Source: Lysobacter sp. Root916
GTDB taxonomy: Bacteria > Pseudomonadota > Gammaproteobacteria > Xanthomonadales > Xanthomonadaceae
NCBI RefSeq assembly: GCF_001429785.1
Contig: NZ_LMJF01000001.1
Location: forward strand, 1,122,474 to 1,186,473
Reading direction: 5' to 3'
Length of the DNA: 64,000 nucleotides
In this document: piece by piece, positions 15,829 through 26,988 of the stretch
Layout of the letters: each line of letters begins with the position of its first letter
How positions within the stretch are numbered: position 1 is the stretch's first letter
Position numbers and translations under genes: made by a program
The notes under the pieces: model-generated
Database searches by the model: none
The model's input: the letters and a program-made list of their open reading frames with translations, nothing else
Told to the model about the DNA's origin: nothing

Positions 15829-16362
15829 ATGACATCGCTTTCCGCCCGCTCCGCACGCATCCCGCGACTGACCCGTTTCGGTTGGCTGATGGGCCTGTAC
15901 GCCGAGAACCACCGCCGCCTCACGCGCCTGTTCGCGCCCGCCGACCTGGCCGTCGGCACCTACCGGTCCTCGATCGGGGACGGCCTGGATCTGCAGCTGG
16001 ACGTGATCGAGCAGCACCGCTACACCACCGAGCTGCGCATGACCTATGCGTTGCTGGATCCGCTCACCGGCGAGCCCGATCCCTCGGCCTGGCTGCGCCT
16101 GTACAACGACGCCCACCAACTGGAAGCCACCCATTGCTATGTCGGGCGCCGCTGGCAGGACGTGATCGGCATGTATCCGCCGCCGGCGGAGCTGATCGGC
16201 CACCGCATGCGCATGAACACTTTTCTAGGAAAGTGGCTCGAGTATCTAGCCGAACGCGGTCATGGCATGGCAACATTGCGCCCGGTCGAGATTCACCCGC
16301 CCGGAACACCCCTCAACGAGGGTCCCGGCGGGGCGGCAAAAAAATTAGCGATGAATGCTTGA
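15829..16362 (+). CDS. DUF1249 (YqiB-like) protein
   Basis: A 177-residue cytoplasmic protein of the DUF1249 family (E. coli YqiB). Matching segments are LMGLYAENHRRLTRLF, EQHRYTTELRMTY, WLRLYNDAHQLEATHCY and the closing FLGKWLEYLAERGH. The family's function is not established. The C-terminal tail after about residue 150 is Pro/Gly-rich and not part of the domain. It stands alone, upstream of two tRNA genes. Confidence 0.88.
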   Translation: MTSLSARSARIPRLTRFGWLMGLYAENHRRLTRLFAPADLAVGTYRSSIGDGLDLQLDVIEQHRYTTELRMTYALLDPLTGEPDPSAWLRLYNDAHQLEATHCYVGRRWQDVIGMYPPPAELIGHRMRMNTFLGKWLEYLAERGHGMATLRPVEIHPPGTPLNEGPGGAAKKLAMNA

Positions 16363-16407
16363 CGACATCGCTGAACGCCCGCTAGAATTTTCGTCTTTCC
16401 AGCACGT

Positions 16408-16483
<76 letters not shown>

Positions 16484-16539
16484 CTCTTCGAACACTGTGA
16501 AAGGGTTTCGACGAGTTAGCTGCAAGAACAATCAGTTTT

Positions 16540-16615
16540 GTCCCCATCGTCTAGAGGCCTAGGACATTACCCTTTCACGGTAGCGACCGGGGTTCGAATC
16601 CCCGTGGGGACGCCA
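16540..16615 (+). tRNA. tRNA-Glu (anticodon TTC)
   Basis: A 76-nt cloverleaf. Acceptor GTCCCCA pairs with TGGGGAC, the anticodon loop CTTTCAC gives TTC, the T arm carries GGTTCGAATC, and CCA is encoded. It lies 56 bp after tRNA-Ala and is followed at once by a terminator, so the pair is probably one transcript. Confidence 0.96.
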
Positions 16616-16624
16616 AGTAAAAAG

Positions 16625-16661
16625 CACTTAGGGCTCGGGAAACCGGGCCCTAAGTGTTTTT
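16625..16661 (+). terminator. Rho-independent terminator after the tRNA pair
   Basis: CACTTAGGGC and GCCCTAAGTG form a strong stem capped by a CGGGAAACCG hairpin and followed by TTTTT. It sits 10 bases after the tRNA-Glu CCA. Confidence 0.92.
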
Positions 16662-16966
16662 GGCGTTCGGCATCTTGCGCGCGACTAGCGCGGCCGATGG
16701 CGGCGCGATTGCGTGGGGCAGAACGAATGCGATGCGCTTTCTTACTTTTGCTTCCGTGCGCGGGGACGCAGGCGCACGCATGAGAACCCGCATCCGCATC
16801 CGCGTACGCGATGGAGTTCGTCGCGCATGGCGCGGATGATGCGTCGCGCGATCGCGATCTTGCTCACCGATTCCGCGGCGGCCGCGCGCTCGCGTTGCGC
16901 TCTGCTCGTCGAACGACAAGCATCGCAGCCGCTGCGCGCTGCGCGCTGCGCGCTGCGCTATAGACG
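16662..16966. other. Gene-free stretch with low-complexity GCGCTGC repeats
   Basis: No frame here shows protein-like composition. The right part contains iterated GCGCTGC units around 16935-16960, just before the LysR stop codon. I see no RNA gene or promoter of note. Confidence 0.5.
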
Positions 16967-17872
16967 CTACGCGTCCAGATGCGGACGGATCAGCGCCTGG
17001 AACCAGTCGACGAACGCGCTCAAACGCCGCGAGCGCTGACGACGGTGCGGATACAGCGCCGAGACCGTCATCGCGCCGGCGCGATAGGCGGGCATCACTT
17101 CGATCAATTCGCCGCGGTCGAGCAAGTGCTGCACGTCGAAGCGCGGCACCTGGATCAGCCCCAGACCGGCGCGGCAGCAGGCGATGTAACTCTCGGCGTT
17201 GTTGACCAGCACGCGACTGTGCAGCGGCGCCGTATGCGTGCTGCCGCCGCATTCGTACTCCCAAGGCAGTTCGCGTCCGGTGCTGGGCGAGGCGTAGCCC
17301 ACCGACCAATGGCCGCGCGTCAGTGCGTCCGGCGTTTCCGGCAAGCCGAACTCGCGCAGATAGGCGGGGCTGGCGCAGTTCACCAACGCGATCCGGCCCA
17401 GCGGATAGGCGACCAGCCGGCTGTCTTGCAGGTCGCCGACGCGGATGGCGCAATCCACCCCTTCATGGACCAGATCGATCATGCGATCGCTGGAGCCCAG
17501 GGCCAGCTGCAGGCGCGGGTAGCGCCGCACCAGGCCGGGCAGCGCGGGCGCGACCAGGCGCCGGGCGATGCGGCTGGGCAGGTCGACGTTCAGGCGGCCG
17601 GCCACTTGGCGCTGGCGGGTCTGAAACAGTTGCTGGATGTCTTCGGCATCGGCCAGCAAGGGACGCACGCGCTCCAGCAGTTGCGCGCCATCGGCGGTCA
17701 GCCGCACCTCGCGCGTCGTGCGGTGCAGCAGGCGCGCGCCGATGTCGCGCTCGAGCTGCTGTATCGCCGCGGATGCGGAGGCGCGCGGTAGGTCCAAGGC
17801 GTGGGCGGCCTTGATGAAGCTGCCCATTTCGGCGATCCGCACGAATACGCGGTATTGGTCGAGGAGATCCAC
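16967..17872 (-). CDS. LysR-family transcriptional regulator (CrgA-like group)
   Basis: A 301-residue LTTR. The HTH region reads YRVFVRIAEMGSFIKAAHAL and RASASAAIQQLERDIGARLL, followed by HRTTREVRLTADG. The effector domain includes VDCAIRVGDLQDSRLVAYPLG, characteristic of the GcvA/CrgA-type subgroup. GTG 17872 is the proposed start because family N-termini begin just before DLLDQYRVF; the longer frame to 17956 is Arg/Gly-rich and unlikely. It lies 115 bp downstream of an SDR gene on the same strand, which may be its target. Start confidence is moderate. Confidence 0.88.
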   Translation of the reverse strand: MDLLDQYRVFVRIAEMGSFIKAAHALDLPRASASAAIQQLERDIGARLLHRTTREVRLTADGAQLLERVRPLLADAEDIQQLFQTRQRQVAGRLNVDLPSRIARRLVAPALPGLVRRYPRLQLALGSSDRMIDLVHEGVDCAIRVGDLQDSRLVAYPLGRIALVNCASPAYLREFGLPETPDALTRGHWSVGYASPSTGRELPWEYECGGSTHTAPLHSRVLVNNAESYIACCRAGLGLIQVPRFDVQHLLDRGELIEVMPAYRAGAMTVSALYPHRRQRSRRLSAFVDWFQALIRPHLDA

Positions 17873-17987
17873 GGCGGTTCCGGCCTTGGGCGCTGGGATG
17901 CTTGCAGAATAGACGCCGCCGCGCCCGCCGCGCCCGTCGCGCCCCACCGAGCGCACGGCGACGCGGGCACGGCCGTGCGCGATGAGG

Positions 17988-18761
17988 TCACTTGGTGGTG
18001 TAGCCGCCGTTGATCAGCAGGGTCTGGCCGGTGATCCACCAGCCCTCGGACACCAGGAAGCGGACGAAGGGCACCACGTCCTCGATGTCGGTCAGACCGG
18101 TCTTGGAGAACGGCGACAGCGCCGCGGCGCCCTTGTGGTACTCGACCGCGTCGGCGCCTTCGGCCGGATAGAAGAACGGCGTATCCATCGGGCCCGGACC
18201 GATCGCGGTGACCGAAATGCCGCGCTGGCCGAACTCCTTGGACGCGGCGCGGGTGTAGTGCTCCACCGGCGCCTTGGTGCCCGCGTAGGCGGCGTAGTAG
18301 GGCGTGAACGCACCCAACAGCGAGGTCACCAGGGTGCAGACCTTGCCGTTGTCGTTGAGGTGACGGCCGGCCTGCTGCAGGAAGAAGAATGCCGACTTCG
18401 AGTTCACCGCCGTCATCTCGTCGTATTCGGCTTCGCTGATGTCGACGAAGGGCTTCTTCAGGACTTTACCGACGGTATTGATGGCGATGTCGGGCCGCCC
18501 CACCGCGGCGACCGCGTCTTCGAAAAGCTTGGCCATCGCACCGGCGCTGGTCAGGTCGGCCTGCAGCGCGACCGCATGCGCGCCCGCGGCTTTCACCGCC
18601 GCCACCGTAGCCTCGGCGTCGGCGCGAGTCGCCGCACTGTTGTAATGGATCGCCACGGCCTTGACGCCGTGCTTGGCCAGATCGCGTGCGATCAAGCCGC
18701 CTAGATTCTTGGCGCCGCCAGCGATCAGCGCGACTTTGCCGTTGAGAGAATGATCTGCCAT
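17988..18761 (-). CDS. Short-chain dehydrogenase/reductase (SDR family)
   Basis: A 257-residue classical SDR. The nucleotide-binding loop is ALIAGGAKNLGGLIAR, the catalytic Tyr-x-x-x-Lys is YAGTK after the Ser of the TSLLGAF segment, and the C-terminal IGPGPMDTPF and GQTLLINGGYT are typical. ATG 18761 is preceded by a GGAGA ribosome binding site. NAD(P) use is certain from the family, but the substrate is not. Asn in the usual NNAG position is replaced (INTVGKV), as in some ketoreductase-like SDRs. A LysR regulator lies downstream on the same strand. Confidence 0.92.
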   Translation of the reverse strand: MADHSLNGKVALIAGGAKNLGGLIARDLAKHGVKAVAIHYNSAATRADAEATVAAVKAAGAHAVALQADLTSAGAMAKLFEDAVAAVGRPDIAINTVGKVLKKPFVDISEAEYDEMTAVNSKSAFFFLQQAGRHLNDNGKVCTLVTSLLGAFTPYYAAYAGTKAPVEHYTRAASKEFGQRGISVTAIGPGPMDTPFFYPAEGADAVEYHKGAAALSPFSKTGLTDIEDVVPFVRFLVSEGWWITGQTLLINGGYTTK

Positions 18762-19149
18762 GAACGTCTCCGTGGTGAGGGGGAGATCCGATTCTAGGCA
18801 AGGCCATCGCCCGCATTGGCCGGGCGATCGTGGATGGATTATCCAGAGAATCGGCCCAATGACGCAGCGGTCGCAAGCGGGGATTTGTACATCCGCTGCC
18901 CCACGAAGACCGGTTCGCGTCGCCACGAGCGCGGCCAGGAGACGACGCTACCCAGCGCCGGTGAAGCACTCGGATTCAGTGGCATTTATGTGGCTTGAAG
19001 ATGCCTTCAACGCCAACGGCCGCCGTCTACCAGCCCCCAAATATCCCCATTGCGCGTGCCCGCCGCAGCGGAATCGCTGCGGCAAGCGTGCAGGACACTC
19101 GACAGCCGGTCGGATCGTGGCGACGATTCGCTGAAATCGGAGAAACCTC
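18762..19149. other. Intergenic region between divergent SDR and hydrolase genes
   Basis: No convincing gene. It must hold the promoters of both flanking genes. Short frames here overlap one another and lack family-like sequence. Confidence 0.5.
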
Positions 19150-20958
19150 ATGTACGCACGCGTCATCGCAGGCGGGATCCTGGGCGCCTTGTGGCTGGCC
19201 GGATCGGCCGTCGCCCAGGAGCCGAAGCCCACGACACCCGAGATCGCGTTTCAATGGAACGTGAGGATTCCGCTGCGCGATGGCGTGAACCTCAGTGCGA
19301 TCCGCTATCGCCCGCAGGCCCAGCAAGTCGGCACGCCGTGCATTTTCGCGCTGACTCCGTACACGGCCCAGCGCAATCATCCGCGCGCGATGTACTTCGC
19401 CGGCCAGGGTTACACCTACTACGCCGTCGACGTGCGCGGCCGCGGCAATTCCGGAGGCGTATTCACGCCGATGCTGCAGGAGGCGAAGGACGGCTACGAC
19501 GTGAGCGAATGGCTGGCGCGACAGCCCGAATGCAACGGCAAGGTTGCGATGAGCGGTGGATCGTATGGCGGCTACAGCCAATGGGCGGTAGCCAAAGAGT
19601 TGCCGCCGCATCTGGTGACGATCGTTCCGGTGGCGGCGGTGGGGCCGGGCATCGATTTCCCGATCCTCAACAACATTCCCTATACCTACAACATGCAATG
19701 GCTGACCTTCGTCAGCGGCCATGCCTCGCAGGATCGGATTTTCGCGGATGGCGCGTTCTGGGGAGCGCAATACAAGCGTTGGTACGAGGCGCACGCGCCG
19801 TTCAAGGAACTCGATACCTACATCGGCAATCCGTCGCCGATCTTCCAAGGCTGGATCGAGCATCCGCAACAGGACGCCTACTGGGACAGCTATCGGCCAT
19901 CGCCCGAGCAGTACGCGAAGATGACGATGCCGATCCTGAGCATTACCGGCCACTACGACGACGATCAGCCAGGCGCGCTGAGCTACTACAAGGAGCACAT
20001 GCGCCATGGCGGCAACCGCGCCAAGGCCGCGCACTACCTGATCATCGGCCCGTGGGATCACGACGGCACCAATATTCCGCAGGCGGAGATGGGCGGGCTC
20101 AAGTTCGCGCCGGCCGCCTTGATCGACATGCCCGCCTTGCATATCGCTTGGTACGACTGGGTTTTGAAGCAGGGCAAGAAGCCCGAGTTCCTGAAGGACA
20201 AGGTCGCGTTCTACATGGTCGGCGAGGAGGCCTGGCGTTACGCGCCGTCGCTGCAGGCCGCCACCGCGAGCACCCAGACTTGGTATCTGGATTCGCAAGG
20301 CGGCCGTGCCAACGATGTATTCGAAGCCGGCCAACTGCGCGGCGCGCCGTCGGCCGCCAGCACGCCGGACCGATACGTCTATGATCCGCTGGACACAGGC
20401 CCGCTGCAGTACGAGTACCGGCCGGACGTGTTCGCGCCGGGCTACGCCTACATCCTCGATCAGCGCGGGACGCAGTTGTCGTCGGGCAAGCAGTTGGTCT
20501 ACCACACGCCCGTGCTGGATCGCGATACCGACATCGCCGGTTTCTTCAAGCTATCGGCGTACATCGCTCTTGACCAGCCGGACACCGACTTCACCGCGAA
20601 GCTCTACGAAGTCAGAGCCGACGGCAGCACGGTATACCTGACCCAGGAGCTCAAGCGCGCGCGTTATCGCGCAAGTCTGCGCGAGGCGGTATTGGTCACG
20701 CCGGGCAAAGTAGAGCGTTACGACTTCGATCGCTTTCCCTTCACCGCGCGACGCTTGAGCCAAGGCAGCCGCCTACGCCTGGTGATCGCGCCGCTGAACA
20801 GCCTGGCGATGCAGAAGAACTACAACAGCGGCGGCGTCGCCGCGGACGAATCCGGCAAGGACGCGCGCAAAGTGACGGTAACGCTGTATCACGATGCGCA
20901 GCATCCCAGTGCCTTGTACGTACCGATCGCGGCGAAGTCGTCGGTTGGCGAGAAGTAG
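19150..20958 (+). CDS. Secreted CocE/NonD-family alpha/beta hydrolase
   Basis: A 602-residue exported hydrolase of the X-Pro dipeptidyl-peptidase / cocaine esterase family. A signal peptide ends near GSAVAQE (residue 23). The nucleophile Ser lies in MSGGSYGGYSQW; the acid is probably in GHYDDDQPG and the His in GPWDHDGT. The C-terminal jelly-roll domain (about residues 390-590) includes YEVRADGSTVYLTQ. The family cleaves acyl esters or amides, including glutaryl-cephalosporins and X-Pro peptides; the real substrate is unknown. It is a single gene with its own upstream region. Confidence 0.93.
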   Translation: MYARVIAGGILGALWLAGSAVAQEPKPTTPEIAFQWNVRIPLRDGVNLSAIRYRPQAQQVGTPCIFALTPYTAQRNHPRAMYFAGQGYTYYAVDVRGRGNSGGVFTPMLQEAKDGYDVSEWLARQPECNGKVAMSGGSYGGYSQWAVAKELPPHLVTIVPVAAVGPGIDFPILNNIPYTYNMQWLTFVSGHASQDRIFADGAFWGAQYKRWYEAHAPFKELDTYIGNPSPIFQGWIEHPQQDAYWDSYRPSPEQYAKMTMPILSITGHYDDDQPGALSYYKEHMRHGGNRAKAAHYLIIGPWDHDGTNIPQAEMGGLKFAPAALIDMPALHIAWYDWVLKQGKKPEFLKDKVAFYMVGEEAWRYAPSLQAATASTQTWYLDSQGGRANDVFEAGQLRGAPSAASTPDRYVYDPLDTGPLQYEYRPDVFAPGYAYILDQRGTQLSSGKQLVYHTPVLDRDTDIAGFFKLSAYIALDQPDTDFTAKLYEVRADGSTVYLTQELKRARYRASLREAVLVTPGKVERYDFDRFPFTARRLSQGSRLRLVIAPLNSLAMQKNYNSGGVAADESGKDARKVTVTLYHDAQHPSALYVPIAAKSSVGEK

Positions 20959-21066
20959 CGTCGCCTAGGCGCCCTGGCGAGGCGGGCTGACTCTGATCGT
21001 CAAGTCCGTGCGGTACGGGGAACGCCAAGCGAGGTATGCCTAGTCGGCGGCCCTTGCGAATCGGGC

Positions 21067-21492
21067 TTAATGCACCGCTTCGTTACCGCCGCTAGGCCCA
21101 TCCAGTGAGGGCCGCTGGCTGTCGGCGAGTTCCTTTTCGAACTCGGCCTCGAACTGCTCGAAACTCAGGCCGCGGTCGGCGGCTTCCTGGGCGGCGGCGG
21201 CGCTGAGCGCGGGCGAGAACTTGAGCTGCACGGTTTCGCCTTCGCGCTCGTGCAGCGCGGCCGCGCGCTTGAGCATGATCAACACCTTGGCGGCGCTGTC
21301 GGAGCCGCCGACGATGCGTCCGCCCAGGCCCAGGGTCCATTCGCCGTCGCGCCGCACGATGCCGCCCAGCAACTGGCCGTTGCGGTCGCGCATCTCGGCG
21401 TGGGGCTCGATCGCGGGCGGGGCGGGGGCGCGGGCGGCCTTGGCGGCCTTGCGCTTCTTGGCGTCGCGACGGGCTTTGGAATGGATCGACAT
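21067..21492 (-). CDS. Conserved hypothetical protein, basic N-terminus
   Basis: A 141-residue soluble protein. The first 25 residues are rich in Lys, Arg and Ala (KARRDAKKRKAAKAARA), followed by a compact core with GQLLGGIVRRDGEW and AAKVLIMLKRAAALHE, and an acidic C-terminus. No domain is recognised. Composition and codon use match the chromosome. It stands alone between a hydrolase and the copper ATPase gene. Confidence 0.75.
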   Translation of the reverse strand: MSIHSKARRDAKKRKAAKAARAPAPPAIEPHAEMRDRNGQLLGGIVRRDGEWTLGLGGRIVGGSDSAAKVLIMLKRAAALHEREGETVQLKFSPALSAAAAQEAADRGLSFEQFEAEFEKELADSQRPSLDGPSGGNEAVH

Positions 21493-21592
21493 GGGGCTTC
21501 CTCTGGCCGCTACCGGACTGTCTACGCGCAGATCATAGCCCGAGCCGGAAGGCGCCGCGCCCCGTCGTCGGGCGCGCGGCGCGGCCTGGCGT

Positions 21593-23964
<2,372 letters not shown>

Positions 23965-23968
<4 letters not shown>

Positions 23969-24363
23969 GCGTCCTCCTGCGCCAGCGCGGCCAGGATCGG
24001 GCAGCGCTGCAGCGCGCCGTGGCCGGGACAGGCCTCGATCAGCATGCGCAGGCCGTCGCGGATGAGGCTCAGTTCGGCCAGCTTGCGCTCGACATCGGCG
24101 AGCTTCTCGCTCGCGGCCGCCTTGAGGCTGCCCATGTCGTCGTCGCGGCGCGAGGACAGTTCCAGCAGGTCGCGGATCTCGACCAGGGTGAAGCCCAGCG
24201 CCTTGGCGCGGCGCAGGAAGCGCAGGCGTTCGACGTCGCGCTCGTCATAGGCCCGATAGCCCGAGGCCTGGCGCTCGGGAGCCGGCAGGATGCCGTTGCG
24301 TTCGTAGTAGCGCACGGTGTCGATGGGGACGCCGGCGCGTTTGGCCAGTAGACCGATCTGCAT
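23965..24363 (-). CDS. MerR-family copper-responsive regulator (CueR-like)
   Basis: A 132-residue MerR regulator. It has the N-terminal HTH ([20 protein letters not shown]) and [20 protein letters not shown], a dimerisation helix, and a C-terminal metal loop [13 protein letters not shown] with two Cys, as in CueR-type Cu(I) sensors. ATG 24363 is the natural start (MQIGLLAK). Such proteins distort an over-long promoter spacer to activate transcription. A fitting promoter lies directly upstream, and the co-transcribed product is a copper ATPase. Confidence 0.93.
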
Positions 24364-24398
24364 GGCTGCAGTCCCTTGAAGAGAGTGGAGAGGGGGCC

Positions 24399-24430
24399 AG
24401 TCTCCGGTCTGGACCATGGTCCAGAGTCAA
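24399..24430 (-). promoter_or_regulatory. MerR-type promoter of the merR-ATPase operon
   Basis: On the minus strand TTGACT (-35) and GAGACT (-10) are separated by 20 bases containing a perfect dyad CTGGACCATGGTCCAG (24409-24424). An over-long spacer filled by a dyad is the hallmark of MerR/CueR-controlled promoters. Confidence 0.75.
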
Positions 24431-24473
24431 GCCTTCGCGGGCGACGGCGTGCGCCGCCGCCCGCGCCTAGGGC

Positions 24474-25115
24474 TCAGTGTCGGGCGTAGGCCGTGGTCGT
24501 GCCGTCGTCGGCCACCAGTTCGACGGCGTAGGCCTGCTTGCTGCCGTCGGGCGTCTCCATGCCCGGCGAACCGGCCGGCATGCCGGGAACGGTCAGGCCG
24601 TGCGCCTGCGGACGTTCCTGGAGCAGGCGCTGGATATCCACGGCGGGGACATGCCCCTCGACGAAATAGCCGCCGACTTCGGCGGTGTGGCAGGAGCCTT
24701 TGGCGTAGGGCACGCCCAGGCGCTCCTTGATCGCCGACAGGTCCTCGCGATCGCGCACTTCGACCTCGAACCCGGCCGCGCGCACGTGATCGACCCAGAG
24801 GCTGCAGCAGCCGCAGGTAGGACTCTTGTGCACCACCATTTTCGGCAGCGATGCGGACACGGAGGCGGTCGCAGGCTTGGCGTGGTCGGCTTGCTCGCCG
24901 TGAGCCGCGTGCGCGCTGTGATCGGCGTGATCGGCGTGATCGGCGTGATCGGCGTGATCGGCGTGATCGTCAGCAGCTTGCGAGGCGGAGGCGGCTGTGG
25001 GTGTCGCCGGCGTCGTTGCCGCGACGGCTCGCTCCGGCGCGGCGGTGCCGCTGCAGGCGCTGGCCGTCAACGCGACGCTCAACGCGACGACGAATCGGCT
25101 CGTTGCTGGTTTCAT
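24474..25115 (-). CDS. DUF411 metal-binding lipoprotein with His-rich repeat linker
   Basis: A 213-residue exported protein. The N-terminus has a lipobox-like TASACSG, so it is probably a lipoprotein. Residues about 50-80 are a His/Asp/Ala-rich linker with repeated ADH units. The DUF411 domain follows, with HKSPTCGCCSLWVDHV, GSCHTAEVGGYFVEGHVPA and IQRLLQERP. DUF411 proteins (CopG-like) are periplasmic copper or silver binders. It is the last gene of the copLAB operon, 15 bp after the cytochrome gene. The repeat linker is encoded by a 9-bp microsatellite. Confidence 0.88.
   Translation of the reverse strand: MKPATSRFVVALSVALTASACSGTAAPERAVAATTPATPTAASASQAADDHADHADHADHADHADHSAHAAHGEQADHAKPATASVSASLPKMVVHKSPTCGCCSLWVDHVRAAGFEVEVRDREDLSAIKERLGVPYAKGSCHTAEVGGYFVEGHVPAVDIQRLLQERPQAHGLTVPGMPAGSPGMETPDGSKQAYAVELVADDGTTTAYARH
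24921..24965. repeat. Five perfect tandem copies of a 9-bp unit inside the DUF411 gene
   Basis: ATCGGCGTG is repeated five times and encodes the Asp-His-Ala repeats of the linker. Each unit is three codons, so copy-number changes keep the reading frame. Confidence 0.9.
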
Positions 25116-25130
25116 CGTGGATCCTCGCGG

Positions 25131-25922
25131 TCAATGCGCATGCTCATGCGCCTGATGTTCGTCGGTGGGCGGTTCGGCGGGCGCGGCTTGCGGCGCGACC
25201 GCCTTGGTCGGCGCCTTCGGTGTCGGCGCGTGCGCATGCGGCTTGCCATCGGCGGGGGCGTGAGCGGACTCGGACGCGGCGCCTGGCTCGCTCGCGGCCA
25301 GTTGGCTCACCGCTTCGTGGTGGCCGTGTCCTTGCGTCTCGGCGGGCGCGCTGCGGCCGTGGTGGTCGTCGCCGGCTGCGGTCTCGCCGCCGCCGTGCGA
25401 ATGTCCGCCACTTTCGGCGACCAGTGCGCGGTACTGGGCCGCGTCCATGCTCGGCAAGGCCTGCAACAAGGCCGCCATGTTCCAGATGTACTCGTCGCCC
25501 ACGCTCGCGCCCCAGGCCGGCATGCCCGAGGCCTTGATCCCGTGCTTGATGGTCCAGAACGCGTGGCGCGGATCAACCGGCGTCTTGCTGAGGTCGGGCG
25601 GGGCAGGGTAGAGGCCGCGGCTGAGCTCGGTGCTCTGCATGCCCGGTGCCAGGTGGCAGCCGGAACACATGGCCTGGTAATTGCCCGCGCCCTGGCGGAT
25701 GCGCGCCGGACTGTTCAGATCCGGCGGGGCCTGCAACTCGTCCGCACGCGCGGCGATCGAGCGTTCGCGTACGGTTTCCAGCAGCGCGTACACCGGTCGC
25801 GTATGCGGCGTGTCGGCGCCGACGTCGTAGACGCCAGCGAAGACCAGGCCGCCTGCCGCCGCCGCCAATGCCGTCGCGGCGATGGCGACCGCCACCGCCG
25901 CCTTTCGGGTTGTGAGGGTCAT
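25131..25922 (-). CDS. Cytochrome c with His-rich C-terminal tail
   Basis: A 263-residue exported protein. An N-terminal hydrophobic segment acts as signal or anchor. The class I haem site CSGCH is at 86-90, with a probable Met ligand in KASGMPAWG. After about residue 175 the protein becomes a His/Gly/Ala-rich low-complexity tail (GHSHGGG, GHGHHE, DEHQAHEHAH), suggesting metal sequestration in the periplasm. It is 10 bp after copB and 15 bp before the DUF411 gene, so it belongs to the copper operon. The electron partner is unknown; the multicopper oxidase is a candidate. Confidence 0.88.
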   Translation of the reverse strand: MTLTTRKAAVAVAIAATALAAAAGGLVFAGVYDVGADTPHTRPVYALLETVRERSIAARADELQAPPDLNSPARIRQGAGNYQAMCSGCHLAPGMQSTELSRGLYPAPPDLSKTPVDPRHAFWTIKHGIKASGMPAWGASVGDEYIWNMAALLQALPSMDAAQYRALVAESGGHSHGGGETAAGDDHHGRSAPAETQGHGHHEAVSQLAASEPGAASESAHAPADGKPHAHAPTPKAPTKAVAPQAAPAEPPTDEHQAHEHAH

Positions 25923-25932
25923 GGGCGTGCCC

Positions 25933-26988
25933 TCAGAACCAGATCCGCACGCCGGCGACGACGCGGGTGTCCTCGCGGGCTTCGCCTTCGTCGCGGCGCA
26001 ACTCGGCGGTGTTGCCGAAGCTGCGTTCGTGGACCACGCCCACATATGGCGCGAAGCGGCGGCTGAACTCGTAGCGCAGGCGCAGTCCGGCTTCCAGCGT
26101 ACTCAGTCCGGAGCCGATGCCGCGGCGCGTGTCCTGGCTGCCGTTGAAGTCCAACTCGACCAGCGGCTGCAGGATCAGGCGATTGGTCAGCAGCACGTCG
26201 TACTCGGCCTCGACATTGGCCGCGACGCGTCCCGAGGCGCCGACATAGGCGGTGGCCTGAACCTCGAACTTGTAGGGCGACATGCCCTGCACACCGACGG
26301 CCAGCCAATCCTGCGAGCGACCGGGTTTGAAGTCGTGTTTCAAGCCGACCACCACGTCCCACCAGGGCGTGACGCTGCGGCCGTACAGCACCTCCAGATC
26401 GGCCGCGGCGGTGGCACCGCCTTCGCGTTCGCCCTCGCTGCGCAACCACACGCGGTTGAGATCGCTGCCGAACCAGGCCGTGGCCTCCCAGGCCTCGCTG
26501 CGACCGTGGTCGGTGTCGCCGACCTCGAGGCGATCGAACAAGACATAGCTGTTGAACTCACGCGCGTGCTGCATGTGGTGACGCAGGCGCGGGAAGGCGG
26601 CCGCGCGGTCGGCGTCGGTTACATCGGGAATAGGTTCGCGCGGGGTCTGGCTCGCCGCCGACGGGGCCGTGTCGGCCATGGCCGCGTGATCCATCTTCGA
26701 ATGGTCCATGCTGCCGTGGTCGGCGTCCGCCTTGCTGGGCGCAGCGTGGCCCATCGCGGCGTGGTCCATCTTCGAATGGTCCATGCTGTCGTGATCGGCA
26801 TTCACCTTGCTGGGCGCGGCATGCCCCATCGCGGCGTGGTCCACGGCCGGCTCGGTCGCGACCGGCGCGGGTTCGGGCGGCGTCGGCGCGGCCTGCGCAG
26901 CGTGATGCTGGGCCTGCGCGGCCCCGACGAAGGCCAGCGTCAATGCGGCCGCGAGCGCGGCGCGGCGCGGAGAGTGGAGGGCGCTCAT
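25933..26988 (-). CDS. copB: Outer-membrane copper resistance protein CopB
   Basis: A 351-residue protein with a signal peptide (ending near GAAQAQ). A His/Met-rich metal-binding region spans about residues 45-105, with repeated MDHSKMDHAAM. The C-terminal CopB/PcoB beta-barrel runs from about residue 130 (FDRLEVGDTD) to the terminal aromatic VAGVRIWF. CopB/PcoB is an outer-membrane copper-binding protein working with the multicopper oxidase CopA. The start codon overlaps the copA stop by four bases. The repeat region consists of two 25-residue units. Confidence 0.94.
   Translation of the reverse strand: MSALHSPRRAALAAALTLAFVGAAQAQHHAAQAAPTPPEPAPVATEPAVDHAAMGHAAPSKVNADHDSMDHSKMDHAAMGHAAPSKADADHGSMDHSKMDHAAMADTAPSAASQTPREPIPDVTDADRAAAFPRLRHHMQHAREFNSYVLFDRLEVGDTDHGRSEAWEATAWFGSDLNRVWLRSEGEREGGATAAADLEVLYGRSVTPWWDVVVGLKHDFKPGRSQDWLAVGVQGMSPYKFEVQATAYVGASGRVAANVEAEYDVLLTNRLILQPLVELDFNGSQDTRRGIGSGLSTLEAGLRLRYEFSRRFAPYVGVVHERSFGNTAELRRDEGEAREDTRVVAGVRIWF
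26680..26829. repeat. Two 75-bp tandem units in copB encoding Met/His motifs
   Basis: Residues 54-78 and 79-103 of CopB are two copies of a unit containing GHAAPSK and SMDHSKMDHAA. They differ at three residues. The DNA repeats keep the frame and can expand or contract. Confidence 0.85.

Noticed and set aside
16967-17872. Horizontal transfer at the tRNA-Glu gene
   Set aside because: The genes after the tRNAs look chromosomal, and no integrase or direct repeat of the tRNA 3' end was found.
24917-24970. CRISPR-like short repeats
   Set aside because: The units are 9 bp, contiguous, without spacers, and in frame within a gene; this is a microsatellite.
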